A stretch of 64,000 nucleotides of DNA, taken from assembly GCF_012273895.1 (NCBI RefSeq), contig NC_052121.1:7589624-7653623 (forward strand), written 5' to 3'. Both the position numbers and the translations under genes were made by a program. Below, piece after piece: positions 48,290 through 58,879 of this stretch. Within the stretch, counting starts at the first letter, position 1. Each line of letters begins with the position of its first letter. The notes beneath the pieces were generated by a model, which ran no database searches, was not told the origin of the DNA, and worked only from the letters and a program-made list of their open reading frames with translations. This stretch comes from Zerene cesonia (Eukaryota > Arthropoda > Insecta > Lepidoptera > Pieridae).

Positions 48290-50370
48290 ATGTGGTTGGA
48301 TGAGACCGCAGCAAGCTACGGTCGCTACGGCGCGGTGGTTAATTTATGGCCCCCGTGTGTCCGCACCTTTACGCCTCTTTGCTGATGACGTCCTAGATTT
48401 ATGGACTGTGTGTACACAGCTTACGTTGAACCAACACAAATGAGTGCTTTGTATGCGAACGAAAAATTATAAAGGTTTTTCACATTATGTTGTAACGGTA
48501 AAGTATCCACCATATAGGAATGATGTTTATGAATATTAAAAACTTTTTTTGCGTTAATATTAATAAATAATGCTTCGAAAGATTGAGCTTTAAATAAATT
48601 TAATTAGACTTACATTAACCTCTGTAACCGACTGGTTCTTTAGAAAACTAAAGTGTTTTCAATGCACTACTGTTTTCATACCGCAATTAAACTGCTGTTA
48701 AACTTCTTGCAAGCAGTGTTTGCAGAGCACCTGAACGGTCCGCGAAAGTTGTTCAGACTCCGTGTTTGCCTGCTAATTATCTGAACTGCGCCGAATCAGC
48801 GCACAAAACGCTGACCCGACAGTTATGGTCAAACGCAGCTCAAACCGTTTCACAGCTCTATTCAAGTACGGTTTCCGTCCAACCCCGGGTAACCATAGTG
48901 ACCGCCTACGCTATTATTCCATTGTATCAACATTCATATCGACATCACGTGCAACAGTGGCTCGATTAAATGAGGGGAAACCGAAGCCAGATTTGACAAG
49001 TCTCCTTCCAAATTAGACTCCACTGGCCGGCATTGGCACTTCACGCGTTTAAAATCAAAAGCCGTAAAGGGTTACGTAATCCGGACCTTTTTGCGACTTG
49101 TGTTTGTGTGCACGTCTCGTCTTTTGTCACGTATTCTTAATTAAGGACCGCCGGCTGCCAAGCGACCCCACTCGTCACATTTTCATATCGATTGTAAGAG
49201 GGCTTCGCTTACATGTAGTCTTTGGGCGATAATTATTTTCGCGAATAATTTCCATATCATCACAATTCGGCGTCAATTGTGAAGCAGTTAAAATAAAAAT
49301 CATGTCGCGTCACCCCTCTATTTGCGGATAGGAAGCTGAGCCTAATAAACCGCCGCTTAACCTCTCACAACAAAGCTGATACAAACGGAGTGACATCCCG
49401 CCTGAAAAGATCTCGCGAAAAAATCCTGCGGTGACGTGTCAAAGACACCGCGAGGCGAGGGTTCTTTGTTGCTTGTCGAAATATTTTTTAAAGCTTAACT
49501 CCTTAGCGAATTGAGAGATTAAGTCCTTTTTGAAGAGGCAACCGCTCCCCGGGGTCGGGCGTGATCATTCCTTCAGATCTCATTTCCGCGGATGCTCTAT
49601 TTGATTGTTATTTTTGTTACTTTTTCTGATTTCGTGTCGGCGCCAGCGGGATTTGAAGTGACAGTCGGCGATTTGCACGAGAGCGTGATAAGTGTTTTCG
49701 AACATTTTGTATCAATTTGTATTTCTGTTTCCGTAATGAGATAAAAAAAACAGTCAACAAACAATTTATAATACAACCTTTCGCTTTGTTATAAAATTTG
49801 AAACGAGAAAGTATATCACGTTCATATCACTCAAAGTGGACACGTGGACGAGGCTGTTAAGCCACAAGAAAATATGCAAATCGCAATAAGGCAGTAGGTA
49901 AGCGTTCGTAAGCCGTGTAATTATTCACATCGGATTTGCAAATCGCGCCCGGAGCGTTCCGTTTCCGCACACGCGAATTATACTGACCCTTAGCGTGCGC
50001 TTAAATCAAAACACATGTGCTGAGAGCGGGTTTAGTCGGCCGCTGATTTTGAGATGAGGGCATCCCCTTTTTGCGGGTCCCTGCGTCGATTCCTTGGCGG
50101 GCGATGATCGATACTTCTCCCCGCCGCCGGCCGCGACCCTCCTTCCCTCGCTCTTAATTAGGACTCGGAATCTGCGGCGGACACACACACGCACATACGA
50201 CACGGGTATAATGTTAATCAACTTTCATTATGCACTAAGGAATTATATGGGTACGCCTGAGGAGTGATTATCCGCGTAGGCCGCGTCCCGGGCTAAGAAA
50301 TCATACTTTATTATGAAACTACATTTGTCCCGACGCCTCGCAAGTCAGACACTCGCATTAGAATTAATGG
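48290..50370. other. Longest GC-richer unique tract of the window
   Basis: From about 48290-48450 and then 48700 to 50370 the sequence is persistently GC-richer, non-repetitive and without a long frame. It includes GACCGCCGGCTGCCAAGCG, CGTCGGCGCCAGCGGG (read near 49640) and CCGCCGCCGGCCGCG (near 50120). A donor-like GTAAGCG at about 49898 follows a short frame that already meets a stop. The tract may be a cluster of regulatory elements or an unrecognised non-coding exon or promoter. Confidence 0.4.
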
Positions 50371-50820
50371 CGCATATATCATAGCTTAAAATTGTATTGT
50401 TGCTACGTCCGAATGAATTATGATTTACTCCATCTACATTATAATACCACACTCGAGTACTGCTTAAGGTACATTCGATTAGAACGCGTACAGTGGTAGT
50501 TATAAAACTGTCAATATTTTATTATTGAGTATAAATAGAAATGTGGGTATAATTAGTGAAATATCGTAAAGCTGAATAGTCCCTTAATCGTCCGAGACTT
50601 GGCCGGGCCTAGTATTGAGTAATCTACGGTTATGAGGATAAACCTCCAATAAATCTTTCACTTAACCCACCCTTTAATTAACGCGTGTAATAAAATTTAA
50701 TTGATCAAAGCGGATAGTTTGACGATAATTTATGTGCTTCCCTGATAACTTTATATTTATTCGTTATTAACCTTCGTTGTTAAATGCTACTATACTACTA
50801 TCCTTCTTCCTACTGTCCTT
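50371..50820. other. AT-rich non-coding sequence
   Basis: Nothing specific is seen; it leads into the Helitron. Confidence 0.5.
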
Positions 50821-50992
50821 TCCTACTAATATTATAAATGCGAAAGTTTGTAAGGATGTGTGTGTGTTTGTGCTCTTTCACGCAAAAGCTACTGAACCGA
50901 TTGGGCAACTGGAATAACATATAGGTAACTTTTTATGCCGATATTCTTACGGGATACGGACTTACGCGGGTGAAGCCGCGGGGCGCAGCTAG
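50821..50992 (+). mobile_element. Non-autonomous Helitron-like element with internal deletion
   Basis: It starts TCCTACTAATATTATAAATG and ends GCGGGTGAAGCCGC (a stem of GCGG with CCGC), GGGGCGCAG, CTAG, then T. Compared with the 41199 copy it lacks the roughly 45 bases holding the ATGAAATTTGGTAC part: the text jumps from AACCGATTG to GGCAACTGGAATAACATATA. No coding capacity. Confidence 0.85.
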
Positions 50993-53160
50993 TAGGTACG
51001 TAATAAGTTTATGGAAAAAAAGTTCGATCACAAAAACAAAGTCAATAATAATCTGCATTAAATTGAGTTGGAAACAAAACAGTAAATAACATCAACCAAA
51101 TTGCTTAAACTACAGAAATAATCTTTCTAAGTATAAATAAATACACAACAATTCTGTATTTTTCAAACACGTATCAATCATTTGGTTACTCTCATTTGAT
51201 TAATGAAATTTCTCAGTTCATTTTCTTCTCGCGCAATTTATTTATTGTGTTAACTCCATAAGATATACGACAATTTAATAATGAGCCGTTATCTTAATAC
51301 GGGTCTCATGTATCTAACGTATCATGATATTCTGGCTGAGCGTAATATGTTGTAGGATTTTCACGGGCCCTTCAGCTAATGTAATAGATGAGGTGTTCTC
51401 ATTAATAACAAAGAACGTCGAGACCAGCGGGTTGCCGCGGGTTACTCGCTAACAAATTAATAAGATTATAAACTCCATCCGACAAGTCATTCTTTCCCAA
51501 CGTGTGTGGAAAAGCGATTGTGTGAGCAAAGTTTTAGCTAATTAGTAAGTAGTTAGTTTTGTTTGCTTCTTGGATATTATAAATGAGACACCGAAGTTAT
51601 ATTGTTGTGCTGACAACTCACAACGGTTTGGTTGCAAAAAAATTACTATAATTGATTGTGGGTAAGGAGTTTCGGGAGATAAATTTAAATCTTCCGTTAC
51701 TATATAGGTTACCATACCCTTATTTATTTTTAAGGTTACCATACCCATATTTATTTTTACTCTGCGTAATATTTTATGGAACCGCTAAATAATCGTGATA
51801 AGCCTATCCGAAACAGTTAGGCACATGTGATTGATTGTAAATGAAGTAGCCGAGGGTGATAGTTATTAATGACGCAAGGCTCCGCCCGTACTTCTTTATT
51901 TACCCACTAACACCTATTAGCAGACCTCGTCCGATACACTACCTTACACAATATATCATCCAGAATCGTATCAATCAATTTACCAAATTACATCCCGACA
52001 TACAATTTATCAACCCTTTAATATTACATCTAATGTCAATACACCGTGTCGTAACCACGATGTTCTGGATATAAAACTTAAATACTTCGAGAAATCATTC
52101 CAAATCGCTTCCAGCTATCGAAGGGATTTTGTTTTATTGCAATTAAATCTCAATCGTAAAGAGTCTGTAACCACAAGAGTCACTTTATCTTCGACGATTT
52201 AAACAGATGTCGTGTTAAGGAGGTCCTCTCGCAATATTCGTTTGGAATTTAAATTGCAAATTCGTGCGGTGGCAGGTGCAGCTTCACGATTGAAGTTACA
52301 ACCTCTCTTTCTACACCGAACAAAATGCTTTCTGTCTCTCTCGCACGTCTCAAAATCAACGAATAATGAACGTCAACAAATAAAACTCGAGCGTTACTAA
52401 TTACTGGGTCCGTTTGAACGAAGAGAGGTAATCTTTGCACTTTATTTCGAAGAGGAAATCTTGAAGCTAATGGCGTTAATTTAAAAGAGGCCGATGACTG
52501 TGATTTTTCTCGCCATGAACTTTTCAGCTCTTGATTTATTGATGGTATAAAAACGCTCATTAGAGCGGTTTATGTTTTGTATATTCGTTTGAAATGTGTT
52601 TTATTTTACGCAGTGAACTTTTTTCAATGAAGTTAGCAATATTTAATTAAAGGCCTAGTATCAACGACATGCTACAGTATAGAAACTGCTTGGGAAAGCC
52701 GATCACGAAACGGTCTGGCCTTAATGAATGAAGAAATTCCAATCCACCCTTCACACATCCCCCTTTTCAAATCCCCCTTACATAGAATGTACAGCGGCCA
52801 CACTATTTATTCTTATTCTTCATTATGAGCCGCTGATCTTATATTAAAAGAAATAAAATTAAATTTCTCGTTAATCTTCGTCGTGTCCCCGTCGCAGGCT
52901 GCCTTTAGAAGCAAGTAATTAGCTTACCAATTTTAAAGAGCCGCTCAGCGCTCGGTGCCACCCATCAATCCGCTCCCCCGACCAAATCGATAATAATTAA
53001 TTATTTTTGACATAATCACAGCCAAAATCCATTCTGTTTTTGCTAATTCACGTCCCTACAATAAAACGGAGCGACGCTTTTAAGGCCGGCCGGATGAAAT
53101 TGATAAAAAATAAATAAGCCCGCACAACTTTCCGCCAAGTCAAACAAATTTGACGTTAGC
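50993..53160. other. Non-coding sequence with GC-richer blocks
   Basis: GC-richer blocks lie at 51350-51540, 51850-52180, 52200-52560 and 52680-53160. The 27-bp tandem dimer at 51706-51759 is separate. A good acceptor, GTGTCCCCGTCGCAG, ends at about 52897 but leads only to AAFRSK and a stop. Frames at 52212-52560 overlap on both strands. No gene is called. Confidence 0.45.
51706..51759. repeat. Tandem dimer, 27-bp unit
   Basis: AGGTTACCATACCC, then T or A, then TATTTATTTTTA, repeated twice back to back with that single mismatch. It looks like a recent local duplication. Confidence 0.9.
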
Positions 53161-55143
53161 TAACGTTGCTGGATGCTGTGTGATTTATTAGCTTTTTGGT
53201 CATGGTTTTCAATGATAGTTGTCTCTTATTAAAAATAAAATAATACCATGACAATAAAACAATTTTAATATAGGTATGATACTTTTTGGCCAATAATTGT
53301 TCCAACTTGGGAATTCAATTCATGCATTCCCAAGTGCAAAATTTGTTACTACTTCATTTTGAACTCGATCAATTCGTTTAATTTTATTGTTCGCTCCGTA
53401 TGAATTGATTCCAAGGCGTTACAATTTAAGATCACACCAAGTCGTACGTCTAAAATCTATACAAATGATTGTACCGAGATATCTTCGATAGAAAGCGATG
53501 AACAGCCACAAATAGTGACATGGGACCGCTGTCAGCCGTACAATTGGACACTGTGTCAATATTGTACAGGTCGCATAATAGCCCAAGATTTGGATGTGGG
53601 TACGTAGACTGGTGAGTTGTTTACATGTACAATCCTGCTGCGGGTTTACTGACTGATATAAATACCCATATAGCAGCTATTATTAATAGGTTTTACAAGA
53701 AGAGATAAGGTACAAACTTTGTCGTACGTACGTCAATCTAGCTTACTTTTAGCAATATTTCCTTTTATTTTTCCAAAAAAAAATGCAATAAACGTATTCA
53801 ATACATAATTTGCTGCTTGTAAACATGAAAAAACAAACCAAACCACACCAACCACGGCCAAGTACAGGTACGTAAAAAATACATTGTGAAAACATTAGGT
53901 GCACTTGGGGCGTTTCGGCCCATGATTAAAATCGCCGAGGCATACATAACGAGAGAATGTTTGAACGCTTGCGAATACTTTCCAAGTCCCGACCAGCGGT
54001 TGAGGGTGCACCTGCTCATGTTTATTGCTAAGACTGAGCCACTTGAACGCTGTTTGTTTAGGAGAGCCTGACCCACTTAGAATACACGAATAATATTCGA
54101 TTTATAATCGATATATACGAGTAATCAAGATGGGTAATGCATATTTTATGAGTGGTTATATTTGCTACTGCTTCCTTGATTTTGCGTATATTTAAATTTT
54201 TTAAGATGCTGGCGTTCCGCGCGTAACTTCTACCGCAGTGAATGAAAATTCTCATGGAAGTGAGTTTACCATACACAAAAATCGTATCACAAAATCCATG
54301 TCGCAAGTTTCGCATTAATAATGTTGGTAAAGATTCAGGTATGATGTAGTTTCTTAGTGGTGATATAACTCACTTAATAATTAATATAATTTACTTATAT
54401 ACTTTCTAAACCAAATATATTTTGGCTTGCGTGACAAATTCTATTGAATATTGGTCCGGTTTAAGTGAATTAAAGTCTTAATTTTCACATGGAATCATAG
54501 CACAATAAAGCATCTTCCACATATCCCCCAACAATACCCAAATCACTGACAGTGACGTCTCTATAATTAGATCGATCTTATTTCGTGCTGCAATCGCAAA
54601 CTTCGCAAATTAAATAATATTTTGTACCGTGATTGGACGGACACATGCTAATGCAAGAAGTTTTTAATTAAAACCGTCCGCCGTTAAGAGGCTACGTAAT
54701 GGCTGATCCTCAGTAGGGACCGATATTGGGTACAGGGAAATCCGTAGCACAAACATATTTAGGTCCGGTGCGTGGTGTTCGTTGAAGCTAATCACCGAGC
54801 GGGTAAAGATGCCTATGTACACATTGCCTTATACCCCTTTCTTATTGTTATTAATTCCGATATGCATTGTGTTCATAGAGGCTTTGGTTTCCCTAGCCAG
54901 TTGTAAATAAGAATAGCATGCAGAATTGTATAGTATTCTGATGAAATTATTTAAAAAGATTTCGAAGAACTCGTTATTTGCACTTAAAGAAAAAAGAATA
55001 AAAGAGAGAGTAAAGTGTACTCATAAACGCGAGCAACGTATGCAACTATTATTTTCACATTACAAAATAATACCGCTATATTAGAGTAAAATATGTAAAC
55101 TTTCAGTCGACTTTGTTCTTAAATATGCGTTATATTTTTGCAG
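53161..55143. other. AT-rich sequence before the second micro-exon
   Basis: Probably intronic if both micro-exons belong to one plus-strand gene. A 42-nt segment at 53570-53611 lies between an acceptor (AATATTGTACAG) and a donor (GTGAGTTG), but it carries a stop in the frame set by the 20814 exon. Overlapping frames at 53798-54315 show no domain. A GC-richer patch lies at 54640-54880. Confidence 0.4.
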
Positions 55144-55178
55144 ATGCTCGGGACTGCGATGAGAACAGCTCAGACAAG
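55144..55178 (+). CDS. Candidate 35-nt micro-exon of an unidentified gene
   Basis: Strong acceptor (GCGTTATATTTTTGCAG) and near-perfect donor (AAG/GTAAGTAG) surround 35 nt that are much GC-richer than the AT-rich flanks. Read with one base from the previous exon it gives a split codon, then ARDCDENSSDK, and ends on a codon boundary. The supplied base is A if the exon at 20814-20853 precedes it, making Asn, so the phases agree. The read from its own first base, MLGTAMRTAQT, is also open; the third frame stops. The acidic, Ser-rich peptide suggests a disordered or regulatory insert. The motif D-C-D-E-N-S-S-D faintly recalls an LDL-receptor class A repeat but has one residue too many. Gene unknown. 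Confidence 0.6.
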
Positions 55179-56223
55179 GTAAGTAGATAACTTTAAAACC
55201 GTTTGAACAAAAAAAACGACGTCCATATCCACTTCAGTCTCCCCAAACGCAATACAAACTTCGACGTCGACTTTATGGCCTCTGTGACCGCTAAATTCGC
55301 CGAGGAAAAGTGCAAGCTTGTTTACTCATATATCAGTGGAATTACAGCGACATTTCTTTGTGATAAGCCCATTCCCCCGCTGCCAATAAAGTGATTAAGT
55401 CGCAAATCGGTTCGACGCCGCCTTTGCTCTCTCGGTGATATATTGACGTCGCGATACTCGTTTTGCTCTACACATGTGGGAGTTTATCTTTATCTGAAAC
55501 AAATAGTATTTAGGGCAGTGAGTTAGAAAATGATTATTATACGAAATAAAGTTAGAGAAAACACCCAGACATCAGTTTACATGTATGAATAAATATACTC
55601 GATAGATAATATTGACAGTTACAAATTTTGCAATTTGGAATCGTATATAAATCACGAACACTTACCTTAGTTACATTTGATTATAGACAAATGAGTCACA
55701 TTAGTTTATTCGAATAATACGTTCGCTATTATAACAGAACAACAGAGCTCTATTACAAATAAATTGCCGATCGAAATCGGTCCGTGTTATAAATTTCATA
55801 CGTGCTGAGAAATGACATACGGTATTATTTATTACGGCGTGTTTTTTCGGGGAAAATACAAAGAAGACATTGTGATGTAATTGAGCTACGTTATATAGGG
55901 GCACGCTACACGCTTCACGACGATTTTCCGTGTTAAAAGAGAACGTCAACGTTTTGCTGACATATGACAACTAAATTTTGCCTTGATGTCTTTATAATAT
56001 CAAGTTTAGCATTAAAAAGTTTATTTTCTAAAAAATGCTTGTTTTAGCTTCTAATGTGCATCCATTTTGTTTTTAGAAATCTATATAGCTCACGCTATTT
56101 CATATATAAGTATTGTTACCCCCATCAATGATTTCACAAAATTTATAACCAATTATAATTAAAGCAGTCTATACTTTAAAAGTATCTTTAACAGATCGTT
56201 TTTTTATTTCATATATGTTAGGA

Positions 56224-56267
56224 TAATTTTCTTTTTATGTGATAGGAATCACATAAAAAGAAAATTA
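56224..56267. repeat. Perfect 20-bp hairpin with 4-base loop
   Basis: TAATTTTCTTTTTATGTGAT (56224-56243) and ATCACATAAAAAGAAAATTA (56248-56267) are exact reverse complements around AGGA. All 20 pairs form. It lies about 1 kb downstream of the second micro-exon. It could be a foldback element, a recent inverted duplication or, if transcribed, a short RNA stem; it is too short on its own for a typical miRNA precursor and lacks flanking lower-stem pairing. Confidence 0.9.
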
Positions 56268-56528
56268 CCTGTTTAACAAATGAATCAAAACGTTCCCTAA
56301 CCGAACGCCATATAAACAAAAATATCAATAGAACCAAATTAAATACAATCGTACTTGTAAGCCTGTAGCAAATCACTTCAGCCAATGAACATTAACATCT
56401 GTCAACTAGTAATTTAGCAGTTACGAAGCCCCGTGTTTACATCGCTTCCGTTTTCATCGCGACATTAACGGGCGGCGCTATTAACCCTACAAATGACACT
56501 AAAATGAAATCTATTCATTTCCTCGCAG

Positions 56529-56579
56529 GAGTCAATCGTGGAACTGATATTGTTCAATTTCACGCAATCCGAACATTAA
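56529..56579 (+). CDS. Weak candidate terminal exon
   Basis: A pyrimidine-rich acceptor (TATTCATTTCCTCGCAG) opens a frame reading ESIVELILFNFTQSEH and a TAA at 56577-56579. Its phase matches the exit phase of the 55144-55178 micro-exon. No AATAAA follows within the next few hundred bases, which weakens the case. It may equally be chance in a GC-richer patch. Confidence 0.2.
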   Translation, partial: ESIVELILFNFTQSEH

Positions 56580-58879
56580 TGCCGAATATACATGTGTTAT
56601 AGATAAACAAATGTTTGAGTGCATATTTAAGCTGTTATTTATAGTGAATGTAGGGGTATTAGAAGCTGACTAAAAACTAAAACCTTCTAACTGAAAAATA
56701 TTATGTTTTAATAGGATTGCACAAGTTTTTTATAAATTAGCTACTTGGTTTAATATACCACACCCCCCAAAGAATATCGGCGTGCAATAGTAGCATGCGA
56801 ATGTTTCAGTGTTAACGATTTTGTACGATTAGTGGAGAAATCAGAGGCCCGTTTCCTTTTCCTCACCCTTCCAAGTGCATTGCTATATTTCTGTCGTCAA
56901 TATTTTCCTCATCCCTTATCCCTTAAAAGAGAGCATCGCATTTGTTGAGGCCATACTTCTGGAAATGTTTATATACGTTGGTGATTTTCTACCATTAAGC
57001 GAACCACCAGCCCGACTTCCTACTCTAACATTTAGACTTGGACACTTTTTTAAGCTAGTAACATTTGTCTTTAACAGCTATTAGGATAATATGAAGTTAT
57101 AAATCCATCCAAGTGATTAAATCCATTTAAATCTAATGACCTTGAAAAACAAAAGCATGATGATATTCCAGTGTCCGTTTAAATTAAATGAATTAATTTT
57201 TATTTTCCAATGATTTTTGCTCAAAGCAACCATTGCCCCAACATATTGCAACAAATCGCGTCATTTTAATCAATGTCGTATCGCAGATAACTGCTATATC
57301 AAACGTGTATGAAGCTGAATGGGTTAATTTGTTACTGTGATGTTTATCGGAGTTCGTTCGACCTAGCTTTGTCTATGTATTGATAAAATTTCAGTATGAC
57401 AACGAATATGACAATGAAGGATGTGTATAAATGTTATATTATCTTATCTTGCAATAATTTAAGTAAATTTGTTTTGATTAATTCTAATATCGTAATTCCA
57501 TAATGAGCCACTCGGCCACCTATGATCCTACCATAGCAATTGAATGTTCTGCTCCTTCGGTTTGTGTGTAAAGGCGCAGACGTGAATGCCATCTCGCGAT
57601 CGCGATTTTTTCCATTCTATCTATCTACAAATGGTATCTAAGACAAAAATGTTTCGTACAAATGTGGTCATGATGTGGTAATCTTAAGTATTTTTTTTTT
57701 GTACCCTCCACGTCCACTCTTAAATATTTAAACTCTAAAGCCTAATCGCCTACTAGTTAATAATTAATATTCATTGGGTGTCCTTGACTAGTACGTCGCT
57801 TTTATTAGCAATACCTCAGTGACAATCTCATTAATGTCTTAGCCAAGATTGATATGATGGCGCTCGTTAGCCCTATTGTAACCGCACATCGATTAACAAT
57901 TAGACGATTACAATAACTTTAAGACAAATTTTGAACAAGGTACGGAATATGACAGTCATCTGAAACTCATCGTGCATTAAATATAGACATTTATATCATT
58001 ATAGCCAATTTAAATTATACCAACTTTTTATTTAATTCAGAATACTCTGCTTCGTAGTGAAAAATGCCCTTTAACTGTGTAAGTTATGTAATTTGGAACG
58101 TAATGAAATAAATAATGATTTAAACACATATGACTTGATCCTTTTATCTATGCTTCGACATTTCATGGAAATAAACCCTCAAAAAGCTATTTATTATATT
58201 CATATACACCACAAGCTACCTTTTAATTTCTAGTAATAAGAAAATGAGATAAATTGGAATTAAACGTCACAAATTGCTCGCCAAATAACACGTCTACTGG
58301 TATAATTTTCCACTTGGTTATAAAGTAAAACGCTAAAACCGTAACGATATGGTATTATCAAAAAAATTGGCTTTATTATCAAAGAATTCGTCTTCGGTAA
58401 CTATCTTGATCAAATAAAAAATTAATGAGACGAGGGTGGACGTTACGTGGACAAATTGGCCCAATCGGTCAACGATACTTCGAAGGGTATTTATGGTTTG
58501 TAGAAAAAAATTCTAAATAAAAATATATGTTCTTACAAATTAATATAACTGTAACACATATATGAAGATACGTTTATTCTTATAAAACAAAACTTTACCT
58601 TTAAAATACGACTCTTCTACGAAAATACGAGTCTTTAAAGGAATGATTCGATCGTAACAAACCATAGAAAACATTAACATAATAAAAATCTATATAAAAT
58701 CTCCCGAATAAAACTACTGTGTATCAAATACGATCAACTAATAAAGTAATTATATTCAGAATCGATCTATTTCCTATTTACAATCAATACAAAACAGCCC
58801 TCGGTAAAATATTGAGTATATTTTAAGTTAATAATACGAATTCAATTAACTTTATATAATCACTCTGAAGGAAATTATT

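Noticed and set aside
49811..49900. Frame ending in QSGHVDEAVKPQENMQIAIRQ before a GTAAGCG donor-like site
   Set aside because: A stop codon sits immediately before the donor and no acceptor exists upstream.
52898..52918. Strong acceptor GTGTCCCCGTCGCAG
   Set aside because: It leads to only six codons and a stop, with no AATAAA in range.
53570..53611. 42-nt segment between AATATTGTACAG and GTGAGTTG, between the two micro-exons
   Set aside because: In the frame fixed by the 20814 exon it carries a stop codon. It could be a poison exon but there is no further evidence.
56224..56267. MicroRNA precursor
   Set aside because: The stem is only 20 bp with no lower stem beyond it, is almost pure A/T, and matches no conserved insect miRNA that I can recall.
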